A DNA stretch of 64,000 nucleotides from an uncultured Erwinia sp. (lineage in GTDB: Bacteria > Pseudomonadota > Gammaproteobacteria > Enterobacterales > Enterobacteriaceae). The position numbers were made by a program, and so were the translations under genes. Of this stretch, positions 48,112-57,926 are shown piece after piece. The notes below the pieces were generated by a model. That model did no database searches. It saw nothing but the letters and a program-made list of their open reading frames with translations, and was not told the DNA's origin. The first letter of the stretch is position 1. Each line of letters opens with the position of its first letter. The stretch is from assembly GCA_945290265.1 (NCBI GenBank), contig CALYQW010000007.1, positions 1-64,000 of the forward strand, in the 5' to 3' direction.

Positions 48112-49350
48112 TTAGTACAGCAGGCGGGCGCGGATGGTGCCTGGGATGGCTTTCATCAGCTGCAGCGCGGTATCCGCCACTTCCTGCTGTGCATCCACAT
48201 CGATCACCACATAGCCCATCTGCGGGGTGGTTTGCAGATACTGTGCGGAAATATTGATGTTCTGCTCGGCAAAGATCTGATTAATCGCGGTCAGAACACC
48301 CGGACGGTTTTCATGAATATGCAGCAGACGGCTGACGCTGGCACCATGCATCGGCAGCGACACCTCCGGGAAGTTAACCGCCGACAGGGTTGAACCATTA
48401 TCGGAGTATTTTGCCAGCTTGCCGGCCACTTCAATCCCGATATTTTCCTGTGCTTCCTGCGTTGAACCGCCAATATGCGGCGTCAGGATGACGTTATCAA
48501 ATTCACACAGCGGGGAATGAAACGGATCGCTGTTAGTCGCCGGTTCTACCGGGAAGACGTCAATCGCCGCGCCGGCCAGATGTTTATCCGCCAGCACCTT
48601 ACACAGCGCCGGAATATCCACCACCGTGCCACGCGAGGCGTTAATCAGCAGTGCGCCGGGTTTCATCATTGCCAGCTGCTCAGCACCCATCATATTCTGC
48701 GTCGACCGGGTTTCCGGCACGTGCAGGCTGACCACATCGCTCATATTTAACAAATCGGACAGATGCTGCACCTGAGTGGCATTACCCAGCGGCAGTTTGC
48801 TTTCAATATCGTAGAAAAAGACGTGCATACCGAGGCTTTCTGCCAGCACACCCAGCTGCATGCCGATATGGCCGTAACCAATAATGCCCAGCTTTTTGCC
48901 GCGCGCTTCATAGGAGCCGACCGCCAGTTTATTCCATACCCCACGGTGGGCTTTGGCGTTGGCCGCCGGTACGCCGCGCAGCATCAGCAGCAGTTCACCG
49001 ATCACCAGTTCAGCCACTGAGCGGGTATTAGAGAAAGGCGCGTTAAATACTGGAATACCGCGCTCAGCGGCAGCATCTAAATCCACCTGGTTGGTGCCGA
49101 TACAGAAGCAGCCGACGGCCACCAGCTTCTCGGCGGCGGCAAAGATATCCGCCGTCAGTTTGGTACGCGAACGCAGGCCAATAAAGTGTGCATCACGGAT
49201 TGCCTCTTTCAGCGCGGCACTGTCCAGCGCGCCTTTATGAAACTCAATATTGGTGTAGCCAGCAGCACGCAGGTTATCCAGAGCGCTCTGATGCACGCCT
49301 TCCACCAGCAGAAATTTTATCTTGTCTTTCTCCAGCGATACTTTTGCCAT
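48112..49350 (-). CDS. serA: D-3-phosphoglycerate dehydrogenase SerA
   Basis: SerA catalyses the first step of serine synthesis and is inhibited by L-serine. It is 412 aa. The NAD-binding Rossmann motif is LGIIGYGHIGMQLG, the catalytic Arg/Glu/His are in INASRGTVVD and LTPHIGGSTQEAQENIG, and the C-terminal ACT domain (HENRPGVLTAINQIFAEQNI) binds serine. It converges with fau and has a CRP-like site in its upstream region. Confidence 0.97.
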   Translation of the reverse strand: MAKVSLEKDKIKFLLVEGVHQSALDNLRAAGYTNIEFHKGALDSAALKEAIRDAHFIGLRSRTKLTADIFAAAEKLVAVGCFCIGTNQVDLDAAAERGIPVFNAPFSNTRSVAELVIGELLLMLRGVPAANAKAHRGVWNKLAVGSYEARGKKLGIIGYGHIGMQLGVLAESLGMHVFFYDIESKLPLGNATQVQHLSDLLNMSDVVSLHVPETRSTQNMMGAEQLAMMKPGALLINASRGTVVDIPALCKVLADKHLAGAAIDVFPVEPATNSDPFHSPLCEFDNVILTPHIGGSTQEAQENIGIEVAGKLAKYSDNGSTLSAVNFPEVSLPMHGASVSRLLHIHENRPGVLTAINQIFAEQNINISAQYLQTTPQMGYVVIDVDAQQEVADTALQLMKAIPGTIRARLLY

Positions 49351-49522
49351 TTCCCGTTCCTGTTTAGCAGACTAATGCAGTCAAAATAACAAAATTTACG
49401 CGCACGGCAATACAAACGATTGCCCGGACGGCAGGATGCCGCTGCGGATTGTCAGCAGATTGCAACAGAAAATCAGCATGACAGGCAGCTGCTCAGGAGG
49501 ATAATGCGGCCGGAGCGGCTGA

Positions 49523-49538
49523 TGTGATATAAGTCACT
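49523..49538. promoter_or_regulatory. Putative CRP site upstream of serA
   Basis: GTGATATAAGTCAC (core 49524-49537) is a GTGA-N6-TCAC motif about 175 bp before the serA start. E. coli serA is reported to respond to CRP and Lrp. rpiA ends nearby, so serA is the likely target. Confidence 0.5.
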
Positions 49539-49605
49539 AAATTTCATTCTCAACATAAAAAATAAAATTCAGTTAAAAACCTACGCTCCTTCCGCCAGCA
49601 TCAGG

Positions 49606-50265
49606 CTATTTTTTGATGGTCTTTACGCCCTGATTGGTGCCAATCAACGCTACGTCAGCGCCACGGGCAGCAAACAGACCAACCGTCACCACGCCAGCTA
49701 TGGCATTGATTGCCACTTCCAGCTTCAGCGGATCGGTGATATCGAGGTTATACACATCCAGCAGAATATTGCCGTTATCCGTCACCACATCCTTACGGTA
49801 CTCCGGCAACCCACCCAGCTTAATCAGCTGACGCGCCACATAAGACCGCGCCATTGGGATCACTTCCACCGGCAGCGGGAACCTGCCCAGAACACCTACC
49901 TGCTTGGAAGCATCGGCAATACAGACAAAGCACTTCGCGGCGGCAGCAACAATTTTTTCCCGCGTCAGCGCCGCCCCACCTCCTTTGATCATCTGCAGCT
50001 GGTCGTTGATTTCATCGGCGCCATCAACGTAGAGCGACAGTTCGCCCACCTCGTTAAGATCAAAGACCGGGATCCCCAGGCTTTTGAGCTTTAATGTTGA
50101 AGCGTCGGAGCTTGAGACCGCCCCTCCAATCTGATGTTTAATCGAAGCCAGCGCATCAATAAAATGCGCTGCCGTGGTGCCGGTGCCGACACCGACAATG
50201 GTGCCCGGCGTCACGTAGTCCAGTGCCGCCCAGCCAACCGCTTTTTTCAGTTCATCCTGCGTCAT
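49606..50265 (-). CDS. rpiA: Ribose-5-phosphate isomerase A
   Basis: RpiA interconverts ribose-5-phosphate and ribulose-5-phosphate in the pentose phosphate pathway. The start at 50265 ([15 protein letters not shown]) gives 219 aa, the E. coli length; the reading frame runs 60 codons further upstream, but those residues are not RpiA-like. Motifs: [25 protein letters not shown] (catalytic Asp) and [12 protein letters not shown]. Confidence 0.96.
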   Translation of the reverse strand: MTQDELKKAVGWAALDYVTPGTIVGVGTGTTAAHFIDALASIKHQIGGAVSSSDASTLKLKSLGIPVFDLNEVGELSLYVDGADEINDQLQMIKGGGAALTREKIVAAAAKCFVCIADASKQVGVLGRFPLPVEVIPMARSYVARQLIKLGGLPEYRKDVVTDNGNILLDVYNLDITDPLKLEVAINAIAGVVTVGLFAARGADVALIGTNQGVKTIKK

Positions 50266-50468
50266 GGTATGCATTAACCTGTGCTGTGATGGTGAGCGCG
50301 TAGTATAAATCAAGGCGCAGGAAAAAAATTGTTTTGCTGAGGGATTAACGGGCCGCACGCCAGCTATATCACTAAGAATCAGAGCAACAATTGCGCTTAA
50401 AGCCGCGCAACGCGCTGAAAATATGGCATAGTGCTGAAACAACATCGGTAAAGAGAGTATCAGACTGA

Positions 50469-51365
50469 ATGAAACGCCCGGATTATCGAACGCTTCAGGC
50501 GCTGGATGCGGTGATTCGCGAACGCGGCTTTGAACGTGCCGCCAGCAAACTGTGCATTACCCAGTCTGCTGTGTCACAACGGATTAAGCAGCTGGAAAAT
50601 ATGTTCGGGCAGCCGCTGCTGGTGCGCACCGTACCGCCACGGCCTACTGAGCAGGGGCAAAAGTTACTGGCGCTGCTGCATCAGGTTGAGCTGCTGGAAG
50701 AAGAGTGGCTGGGGGATGACAACGTTGGCACCAGCCCGCTGCTGCTGTCGCTGGCGGTTAACGCCGACAGTCTGGCAACCTGGCTGCTGCCTGCGTTACA
50801 AACCGTTCTGAACGATTCCCCGGTGCGTCTTAATCTGCAGGTGGAAGATGAAACCCGCACCCAGGAACGCCTGCGGCGCGGGGAAGTGGTAGGGGCGGTC
50901 AGTATTCAGCCACAGCCGCTGCCCAGCTGTCTGGTGGATCGTCTGGGGGCGCTGGATTATTTGTTCGTTGGCTCCAAATCCTTTGCTGCCCGTTATTTTC
51001 CTAACGGCGTTACCCGTTCTGCGCTGTTAAAAGCCCCGGCAGTGGCGTTTGACCATCTGGATGATATGCATCAGGTCTTTCTGCAGCAGAACTTCGACCT
51101 GTCGCCAGGCAGCGTTCCCTGCCATATCGTGAATTCGTCGGAAGCCTTTGTGCAGCTGGCACGCCAGGGTACCACCTGCTGTATGATCCCACATCTGCAG
51201 ATTGAGCGTGAACTGGCCGGAGGTGAGCTGATAGATTTAACGCCCGGTCTGTTACAGCGCCGAATGCTGTACTGGCACCGCTTTGCGCCGGAAAGCCGTC
51301 TGATGCGCAAAGTAACCGATGCGCTGCTGAGTCACGGCCATCGGGTATTGCGTCAGGATACCTGA
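50469..51365 (+). CDS. argP: LysR-family regulator ArgP (IciA)
   Basis: ArgP activates argO in response to arginine and is held inactive on the promoter by lysine; it also controls other lysine-related genes. The 298-residue protein has a LysR-type winged helix ([20 protein letters not shown]) and a C-terminal effector domain. It is divergent from rpiA and two genes from its target argO, as in E. coli. Confidence 0.95.
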   Translation: MKRPDYRTLQALDAVIRERGFERAASKLCITQSAVSQRIKQLENMFGQPLLVRTVPPRPTEQGQKLLALLHQVELLEEEWLGDDNVGTSPLLLSLAVNADSLATWLLPALQTVLNDSPVRLNLQVEDETRTQERLRRGEVVGAVSIQPQPLPSCLVDRLGALDYLFVGSKSFAARYFPNGVTRSALLKAPAVAFDHLDDMHQVFLQQNFDLSPGSVPCHIVNSSEAFVQLARQGTTCCMIPHLQIERELAGGELIDLTPGLLQRRMLYWHRFAPESRLMRKVTDALLSHGHRVLRQDT

Positions 51366-51390
51366 CAGGCCAACCCTGGGGGTTGGCCTG
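51366..51390. terminator. Stem-loop between argP and yggE
   Basis: CAGGCCAACCC, loop TGG, GGGTTGGCCTG: a perfect 11-bp stem in the 36-bp gap between convergent argP and yggE. There is no U-run, but the position and strength fit a bidirectional 3'-end structure. Confidence 0.65.
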
Positions 51391-51401
51391 CGGTACAGCG
51401 G

Positions 51402-52127
51402 TTATGGATTGCGCTGCAGTTCAAATACCACATCCACCTGGTCATCAAAGTGGATATTCTGCTGCTGGTAGGTTTCAGCCGCGGTGCTGGCAGCAGCTGG
51501 TATAGCGATACCTGACATTCGCAACATCGGCGTCGGCCGGTAATTGGCAACCTGATAACGGATGCTGTACACCGGCCCAAGTTTCGTGCCGAAGCCCTGC
51601 GCCAGCGAATTTGCCTGCTTAACGGCATCATCAATCGCGTCTTTACGCGCTTTTTCCTGGTACTGTTCCGGATGAGCTACGCTAAACTCCACGTCACGGA
51701 TTTCATTCAGTCCGGATTTTAACGCGCCATCAAGCAGTGAGTTAAGCTTATCCAGCTGATGCAGCGTAACCTGCACCTGGCGTAGTGCGCTGTAGCCTTT
51801 CAGCTGAGGTTTACCGTCTTTGGGATAGTCGTATTCCGGCTGGGTGCGCAGATTAGCCGCATTGATATCTTTTTTCTCAATACCGTTCTGCTTAAGAAAA
51901 TCAAAATACTGTTGTACCCGCTGGTCAGCCTGATTTTTCGCCTCAACCGCATCTTTGGCAGAAACTTTCACTTCAATGGCCATGATGGCTATATCTGGCG
52001 TAGCATCTACGCTGGCGCGTCCGGAGGTCACCAAATGCGGCGCGTTCGGTAGTTCACTTGCCTGTACAGTCAGCATCATACTCCCCAGTCCAATCATTGC
52101 GCTTAGCGCCAGTTTCGTCCGCTTCAT
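51402..52127 (-). CDS. yggE: SIMPL-domain periplasmic protein YggE
   Basis: This 241-residue secreted protein has a signal peptide ending at VQA (residue 23) and a SIMPL (DUF541) domain covering the rest. Typical family segments are GRASVDATPDIAIM and NSLAQGFGTKLGPVYSI. The E. coli protein lowers oxidative stress by an unknown mechanism. It lies between argP and argO, as in E. coli. Confidence 0.93.
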   Translation of the reverse strand: MKRTKLALSAMIGLGSMMLTVQASELPNAPHLVTSGRASVDATPDIAIMAIEVKVSAKDAVEAKNQADQRVQQYFDFLKQNGIEKKDINAANLRTQPEYDYPKDGKPQLKGYSALRQVQVTLHQLDKLNSLLDGALKSGLNEIRDVEFSVAHPEQYQEKARKDAIDDAVKQANSLAQGFGTKLGPVYSIRYQVANYRPTPMLRMSGIAIPAAASTAAETYQQQNIHFDDQVDVVFELQRNP

Positions 52128-52261
52128 TCAGTTCTCCATTCGCTGGTATCAGGCGGCGCGGACCGTCAGCCAGACTGCGCCAGAATCATTGCTAATAACA
52201 CCTTATTGTAGTGCGGGTTTACGTTGCCTGCACGGTTAACGATTCCTGGAAAAGAGGACAT

Positions 52262-52882
52262 TTACAGCAGATTAAGCGCCTGAAAGCTCATTTTTAATGC
52301 GATCCCCCACATCACCACGCCAACCAACAGATTGATAATCCGCTGCGCCCGTACGGTATTTAGCCGGGGTGACAGCCAGGATGCCAGCAGCGCCAGGCTG
52401 AAAAACCAGGCGATGGAAGCCGTTACCGAGCCGAATGCAAACCAGGGACGCGCTTCCGGCTCCAGTTGCCCGCCCAAACTGCCAAGCATTACAAAGGTAT
52501 CAATATAGACATGCGGATTCAGCCAGGTCACTGCCAGCAGTGTCAGCATGATACGCAGACGTCCCTGTTTAAGCGCCACCTGCTGCGCTACGCCACTGCC
52601 GGAATCAAGTGCACTGCGCAGGGCGCGCCAGCCGTACCACAGCAGGAAAGCGACACCGCCCCAGGTCACCAGGTTAAACAACAGTGCCGACTGGCTGAGC
52701 ACTGCGCTGCCACCAAAAATACCGCCATAAATCAGAATAATATCGCTAAGCGCACAAAGTGCGGCACACATCAGGTGAAACTGACGGCTGATCCCCCGTT
52801 GCAGCACAAAGGTGTTCTGCGGCCCAAGCGGCAGGATCAGCGCAGCACCCAGAATAACACCCTGAAAATAAATGGATAACAC
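52262..52882 (-). CDS. argO: Arginine exporter ArgO
   Basis: ArgO is a LysE-family inner-membrane exporter that removes excess arginine (and canavanine). The 206-residue product has about six helices and the family motifs [14 protein letters not shown] and [16 protein letters not shown]. The start is GTG at 52882 with GAGG seven bases upstream; E. coli argO also uses GTG. ArgP from 50469 should activate it from the upstream region. Confidence 0.94.
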   Translation of the reverse strand: MLSIYFQGVILGAALILPLGPQNTFVLQRGISRQFHLMCAALCALSDIILIYGGIFGGSAVLSQSALLFNLVTWGGVAFLLWYGWRALRSALDSGSGVAQQVALKQGRLRIMLTLLAVTWLNPHVYIDTFVMLGSLGGQLEPEARPWFAFGSVTASIAWFFSLALLASWLSPRLNTVRAQRIINLLVGVVMWGIALKMSFQALNLL

Positions 52883-53070
52883 AATTTAACCTCACCGGAT
52901 ATTCAACTGCAGCGAGTGTAAGGTCTAAGGTATGACAGAGGAAATGGGAAAAAATGATGGGCAATAAGCCGGACTTATAGTCGCCGGAAAAAGGGAACAG
53001 CGGGCCTGCATGCGACCCGCTGATTAAGCGTAGAGCTCGTCCCGTTAGGTGTCATTGTTGAAGTGAGTTT

Positions 53071-53140
53071 GAACACGGACAGCGCGCAGGAACCGCAGCG
53101 TACACGAAGTACGTGAGGATTCTGAGCACTGCCCAGGTTC
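53071..53140. repeat. Long imperfect palindrome in the argO-mscS interval
   Basis: A 70-bp element runs from GAAC to GTTC, with arms of about 30 bp pairing with a few mismatches around CGTAC-ACGAA-GTACG. It resembles a palindromic intergenic repeat that I recall from several enterobacteria (compare the boxC class), but I cannot confirm the family. Upstream, CAGCGGG / CCCGCTG (53000-53026) forms a separate hairpin. Confidence 0.6.
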
Positions 53141-53149
53141 AAAATAACG

Positions 53150-53175
53150 AATAAAATAGCCTAATGGGATAGGCT
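53150..53175 (-). terminator. Rho-independent terminator of mscS
   Basis: On the minus strand: AGCCTA, loop TCCCAT, TAGGCT, then ATTTTATT, directly after the mscS stop. Confidence 0.7.
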
Positions 53176-53176
53176 C

Positions 53177-54034
53177 TTAGTCAGCGTTGGTTGCTGCGCT
53201 CTGATGCAGATGCACATCCATCTGCGGATAAGGCAGACCAATGCGATTTTCATCCAGCGCCAGCTTAAAGTTTTTCATCAGCGTCCAGTACACATCCTGC
53301 AGATCGCCGGAGTTACTCCAGCAGCGCACTATGATATTTACCGACGAGCCAGCCAGTTCGTTAACACCAATCTGCACACCACGATCCTGCAGCACGCGCG
53401 GTTCCGCATCAACCACCTTACGCAGTACCAGCATCGCCTGCTCCAAATCGGCGTCGTAACTGATGCCAATTACAAACTCGTTACGCCGCGCCGGTTCACG
53501 GGAAAAGTTAACAATATTGCCGGCGATCACTTTGCCGTTAGGCACCACCACAATCTTACCGTCGGAGGTTTTCAGCGTGGTAGAGAAAATCTGCACGTTC
53601 AGCACCGTACCGGAGATGCCGATATCAATAAAATCACCAGTGCGGAACGGACGGAAGGTGACCAACAGTACCCCGGCCGCCAGATTAGCCAGCGAGCCCT
53701 GAAGCGCCAGACCAACGGCCAAACCGGCAGCACCCAGTACCGCAATCACCGAGGCGGTCTGCACACCAACCCGTCCCAGCGCGGCAATTAGCGTAAAGGC
53801 AACGATGCCATAACGCACCAGCGCCGATAAGAAGTCGGCCACCGTGGCATCAATACTGCGAGCCCGCATCACTTTATTCAGGGTATTGGACACCAGGCGC
53901 GCAATCATCATCCCGACAATCAGAATGGCAATCGCGGCAACAATATTTACCGCATAACTCAGCAGCAGCGCCTGATTGCGTACCAGCCAGGTTCCGGCAT
54001 TACTCAGTCCGTCCACCACATTTACATCTTGCAT
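53177..54034 (-). CDS. mscS: Small-conductance mechanosensitive channel MscS
   Basis: MscS opens under membrane tension and releases solutes during hypo-osmotic shock. It is 285 aa with three TM helices; the pore-lining TM3 has the Gly/Ala pattern [20 protein letters not shown], followed by the beta domain ([11 protein letters not shown]) and the cytoplasmic cage. E. coli MscS is 286 aa. It lies between argO and fbaA, as in E. coli. Confidence 0.96.
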   Translation of the reverse strand: MQDVNVVDGLSNAGTWLVRNQALLLSYAVNIVAAIAILIVGMMIARLVSNTLNKVMRARSIDATVADFLSALVRYGIVAFTLIAALGRVGVQTASVIAVLGAAGLAVGLALQGSLANLAAGVLLVTFRPFRTGDFIDIGISGTVLNVQIFSTTLKTSDGKIVVVPNGKVIAGNIVNFSREPARRNEFVIGISYDADLEQAMLVLRKVVDAEPRVLQDRGVQIGVNELAGSSVNIIVRCWSNSGDLQDVYWTLMKNFKLALDENRIGLPYPQMDVHLHQSAATNAD

Positions 54035-54150
54035 TAGTCACTCCTGTGATTATCCCCATTGGGGTAATAAAATCTTGCCACTTGTGCAGCAGTTACGCGC
54101 TTAAGGGTAAACAAAAAAAGCACTAATTTCCAAGTTATCCCACTGAGCCT

Positions 54151-54188
54151 AAAAAAAACACCCAGTAATCAGTAGATTGACAGGGTGT
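54151..54188 (-). terminator. Rho-independent terminator after fbaA
   Basis: On the minus strand: ACACCC, a loop of about 20 nt with weak inner pairing, GGGTGT, then a run of seven T. It lies 36 bp after the fbaA stop. Confidence 0.75.
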
Positions 54189-54223
54189 TGTGGTGACTGC
54201 TTAGGTAAGCAAAAGTGTCGAAC

Positions 54224-55303
54224 TTAAAGCACGTCTACCGCATTCAGCTCTTTGAAAGCCTGCTCCAGACGCACGACCATCGATGTCTGGGAAGCGCGCA
54301 GCCATACGCGTGGATCGTAGTATTTCTTGTTCGGCTTATCCGCGCCTTCCGGGTTACCCAGCTGCGCCTGCAGATAGCCTTCGTTCTTTTTGTAGTACTG
54401 CAGAATACCGTCCCAGGTTGCCCACTGAGTATCGGTATCGATATTCATTTTGATAACGCCATAGCTGATGGATTCCTGGATTTCGGCCGCAGTGGAACCG
54501 GAACCGCCGTGGAAAACAAAGTTCAGCGCGTTATGTGGCAGATTGTGTTTTTTGCACACATATTCCTGAGAATCACGCAGGATGGTTGGCGTCAGCTTCA
54601 CATTACCGGGTTTGTACACGCCGTGCACGTTACCGAAAGAGGCCGCAATAGTGAAACGCGGGCTGATAGCGTTCAGTTTTTCGTAAGCGTAGTTCACGTC
54701 TTCCGGCTGGGTATACAGTGCAGAGGCATCCATATGGCTGTTATCAACGCCATCTTCTTCACCACCGGTGCAGCCCAGTTCGATTTCCAGCGTCATATCA
54801 ATTTTTGCCATACGCGCCAGGTACTTGCCAGAAATTTCAATGTTTTCTTCCAGCGTTTCTTCAGACAGGTCAATCATATGCGAAGAGAACAGTGGCTTAC
54901 CGGTTTTAGCATAGTGCGCTTCACCGGCATCCAGCAGGCCGTCGATCCACGGCAGCAGTTTTTTCGCACAGTGGTCGGTATGCAGGATCACTGGCACGCC
55001 ATAGTGTTCTGCCATCTGGTGCACATGGTGAGCGCCGGAGATCGCGCCAAGGATGGCCGCAGCCTGTGGCTTGTCCGATTTCAGGCCTTTACCGGCAATA
55101 AAGCCAGCACCGCCGTTAGAGAACTGGATGATAACCGGCGATTTAACTTTCGCCGCGGCTTCCAGTACCGAGTTAATAGAGTCAGTACCGACACAATTCA
55201 CGGCCGGCAGCGCGAATTTATTCTCTTTCGCTACCTGGAACACTTTCTGTACGTCATCACCAGTAATGACGCCCGGTTTCACGAAATCAAAAATTTTAGA
55301 CAT
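54224..55303 (-). CDS. fbaA: Class II fructose-bisphosphate aldolase
   Basis: FbaA splits fructose-1,6-bisphosphate in glycolysis. The 359-residue Zn2+ enzyme has the metal-binding HTDHCAKKLLPWIDG, the NGGAGFIAGKGL phosphate-binding part, and the second His region (HGGSGST). It is the third gene of epd-pgk-fbaA, the conserved enterobacterial glycolytic operon. Confidence 0.97.
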   Translation of the reverse strand: MSKIFDFVKPGVITGDDVQKVFQVAKENKFALPAVNCVGTDSINSVLEAAAKVKSPVIIQFSNGGAGFIAGKGLKSDKPQAAAILGAISGAHHVHQMAEHYGVPVILHTDHCAKKLLPWIDGLLDAGEAHYAKTGKPLFSSHMIDLSEETLEENIEISGKYLARMAKIDMTLEIELGCTGGEEDGVDNSHMDASALYTQPEDVNYAYEKLNAISPRFTIAASFGNVHGVYKPGNVKLTPTILRDSQEYVCKKHNLPHNALNFVFHGGSGSTAAEIQESISYGVIKMNIDTDTQWATWDGILQYYKKNEGYLQAQLGNPEGADKPNKKYYDPRVWLRASQTSMVVRLEQAFKELNAVDVL

Positions 55304-55396
55304 GTTGGTTTGTCCTGTTTCTGCGGTCAGATTAAAAGATTGCCTGACGTCCAGACAACTGTTCAGGCGGTATGGAGCGCCATACCGCCGCGAAGA

Positions 55397-56560
55397 TTAC
55401 TGTTTTGCGCGCGCTTCCAGCATGGCGACGGCTGGCAGCACTTTACCTTCAACAAACTCCAGGAACGCCCCGCCGCCGGTAGAGATATAAGATATCTTAT
55501 CTTCAATACCGAACAGATCGATAGCGGCCAGGGTATCACCACCACCGGCAATAGAGAACGCATCGCTTTGCGCAATGGCGTTAGCCACGATTTCGGTGCC
55601 CTTACGGAAGTTCGGGAATTCAAACACCCCAACCGGGCCATTCCACAGAATGGTTTTCGCTTCTTTCAATAGCTTAGCCATCGCCTGTGCGGTGTCATCA
55701 CCGAAGTCCATGATCTCTTCATCATCATTGATCTCATTGACTTTTTTCACGGTTGCCGGCGCCGTTTCAGAGAACTCAGTCCCAACGCGAGAATCCGTTG
55801 GAACCGGAATACCGAATTCGTCACGCAGTTTTCTCGCCGCGTCAACAAAATCAGGCTCGTACAGGGATTTACCCACATTGTTGTCGATAGCCACAAAGGT
55901 GTTGGCGATACCGCCACCGACAATCACGGTATCGGCGATTTTCACCAGCGAGTTCAGCACATCGAATTTAGTGGAGACTTTAGATCCCCCCACCACGGCA
56001 ACCATCGGGCGGGCCGGGTTAGACAGAGCCTTGCCCAGCGCTTCCAGCTCAGCAGACAGCAGAGGACCTGCACAGGCCACCTCAGCGAATTTACCCACGC
56101 CGTGAGTGGATGCCTGCGCGCGGTGCGCAGTACCAAAGGCGTCCATCACGAAGATATCGCACAGCGCGGCGTATTTTTTCGCCAGCCCTTCGTCATCTTT
56201 CTTCTCGCCCTTGTTGAAACGAACGTTCTCCAGCACCACCAGCTTACCGGCGGTCAGTTCCACACCGTCGAGGTAGTTTTTCGCCAGTGAAACGTTATCG
56301 GCACCCAGTTTCTCCTGCAGGTATTTCACCACCGGCAGCAGAGAAAACTCTTCGTTATATTCACCTTCGGTCGGACGCCCCAGGTGGGAAGTCACCATCA
56401 CTTTTGCGCCCTGCTTCAGTGCCGCTTCAATGGTTGGCAGTGAAGCACGAATACGTGCGTCAGACGTCACTTTCCCTTCTTTTACTGGCACGTTCAGATC
56501 TGCACGGATCAGAACACGTTTTCCAGACAGATCCAGATCGGTCATCTTAATTACGGACAT
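55397..56560 (-). CDS. pgk: Phosphoglycerate kinase
   Basis: Pgk makes ATP from 1,3-bisphosphoglycerate. The 387-residue protein equals E. coli Pgk in length and has the start [20 protein letters not shown], substrate loop [19 protein letters not shown], and the nucleotide-binding [10 protein letters not shown]. It lies between epd and fbaA. Confidence 0.97.
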   Translation of the reverse strand: MSVIKMTDLDLSGKRVLIRADLNVPVKEGKVTSDARIRASLPTIEAALKQGAKVMVTSHLGRPTEGEYNEEFSLLPVVKYLQEKLGADNVSLAKNYLDGVELTAGKLVVLENVRFNKGEKKDDEGLAKKYAALCDIFVMDAFGTAHRAQASTHGVGKFAEVACAGPLLSAELEALGKALSNPARPMVAVVGGSKVSTKFDVLNSLVKIADTVIVGGGIANTFVAIDNNVGKSLYEPDFVDAARKLRDEFGIPVPTDSRVGTEFSETAPATVKKVNEINDDEEIMDFGDDTAQAMAKLLKEAKTILWNGPVGVFEFPNFRKGTEIVANAIAQSDAFSIAGGGDTLAAIDLFGIEDKISYISTGGGAFLEFVEGKVLPAVAMLEARAKQ

Positions 56561-56601
56561 GGTGAAACCTCTCGTTGATTCTCAAAGTTTTACAGATCCG
56601 G

Positions 56602-57627
56602 CTACCGGCGCGGAAAACCGCTGGCAGCCATGGCTAAAGTGGTATCAATCATGCGGTTAGCAAAGCCCCATTCGTTATCACACCAGACCAGGGTTTTAAT
56701 CAGGCGACGACCACTGACCCTTGTCTGGGTGCCGTCCACAATGGCACTGTGCGGATCGTGGTTAAAATCGATAGAGACCAGCGGTAATTCAGTGTAATCG
56801 ACTATACCACTAAATTTCCCCACTGATGCACTTTGCAGCAGCGCATTAACCTCAGCGGCCTGAACCGGATTACGCACGCTGACGCTCAGGTCAATTGCCG
56901 TAACGTTAATGGTGGGCACACGCACCGCTATGGCTTCAAAACAGTCATTAAATTTGGGGAAGATACGAGTAATACCGGCGGCCAGACGGGTATCGACCGG
57001 GATGATCGACTGGCTGGCGGCACGGGTACGCCGCAGATCCGGGTGATAAGCATCGATCACCTGCTGATCGTGCATCGCAGAGTGGATAGTCGTCACCGTA
57101 CCTGACTCAATGCTCCAGGCATCATCCAGTAACTTAATCACCGGAATAATGCAGTTAGTGGTACAGGACGCATTAGAAACCAGCTGGTGCTGCGGCAACA
57201 GCTGATCTTCATTGACGCCAAACACCACGGTGGCATCCAGATCGTGATCGCCGGGATGAGAAAACAACACCTTTTTCGCCCCGGCCTGCAGATGGGCCAG
57301 ACCGTCTGCCCGACTGCCGTATACCCCAGTACAGTCCAACACCACATCGACATTCAGCTCACGCCAGGGCAAATCGCAGATATCACGCTGATGCAGCAGA
57401 CGAATATTGTCATCGCCCACCGTCAGCAAATCTCGTTCCTGACGAACATCCCAGGCGAAACGCCCGTGGCTGGTGTCGTATTTTAACAAATGCGCCATCG
57501 CCGTTGCTTCGGCCAGTTCGTTAATCGCGACAACGGTAATTTCTGCCCGACGGCCGCTCTCATACAGCGCACGCAGAACATTGCGCCCGATGCGCCCGAA
57601 TCCGTTTATGGCAATGCGAACTGTCAT
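56602..57627 (-). CDS. epd: D-erythrose-4-phosphate dehydrogenase Epd
   Basis: Epd oxidises erythrose-4-phosphate to 4-phosphoerythronate, an early step of pyridoxal phosphate synthesis. It belongs to the GAPDH family: NAD motif [15 protein letters not shown], catalytic Cys155 in SNASCTTNC, and 341 aa. The neighbourhood (epd-pgk-fbaA) and motifs such as [17 protein letters not shown] separate it from GapA. A Cra-like site lies upstream. Confidence 0.96.
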   Translation of the reverse strand: MTVRIAINGFGRIGRNVLRALYESGRRAEITVVAINELAEATAMAHLLKYDTSHGRFAWDVRQERDLLTVGDDNIRLLHQRDICDLPWRELNVDVVLDCTGVYGSRADGLAHLQAGAKKVLFSHPGDHDLDATVVFGVNEDQLLPQHQLVSNASCTTNCIIPVIKLLDDAWSIESGTVTTIHSAMHDQQVIDAYHPDLRRTRAASQSIIPVDTRLAAGITRIFPKFNDCFEAIAVRVPTINVTAIDLSVSVRNPVQAAEVNALLQSASVGKFSGIVDYTELPLVSIDFNHDPHSAIVDGTQTRVSGRRLIKTLVWCDNEWGFANRMIDTTLAMAASGFPRR

Positions 57628-57754
57628 ATTACTCCTGCATCAAAATTCACATTTTGCGGACACCCAGCCTGAGCCAGCCGCTGACATTTGTACAGAGAAT
57701 TATTTAACCCTGCCTGAACAAAAAATTCCCGGCTATCTGCCTGTAACGCTAATA

Positions 57755-57768
57755 CTGAAACGCTTCAG
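57755..57768. promoter_or_regulatory. Putative Cra (FruR) site upstream of epd
   Basis: CTGAAACGCTTCAG is a near-perfect palindrome with the Cra core TGAAnCGnTTCA, 128 bp before the epd start. Cra represses glycolytic genes, and E. coli epd-pgk-fbaA is a known Cra target. Confidence 0.7.
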
Positions 57769-57899
57769 CAAGGATAACGGAAGTTAGGAATAATAGGAAT
57801 ATTCGGGGTCAATTAAGGACGTCAGGTTACGATCTGCGTCACAAAAAAACGAAAAGGACGGGGACATTCAGCACAATGTAAACCTTATCCCTGAGGATC

Positions 57900-57919
57900 A
57901 GGGCGGCTGACGCCGCCCT
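57900..57919 (-). terminator. Stem-loop after tktA
   Basis: AGGGCGGC, a 4-nt loop, GCCGCCCT: a strong 8-bp stem eight bases after the tktA stop, without a U-run. It probably marks the tktA 3' end. Confidence 0.6.
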
Positions 57920-57926
57920 GCGCGAA

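Noticed and set aside
54215..55672. 485-codon plus-strand open frame
   Set aside because: It is antisense to fbaA and the end of pgk, which are certain genes; it has no recognisable domains or ribosome-binding site. Similar long antisense frames at 1626-2495, 11337-12500 and 38056-39096 are rejected for the same reason.
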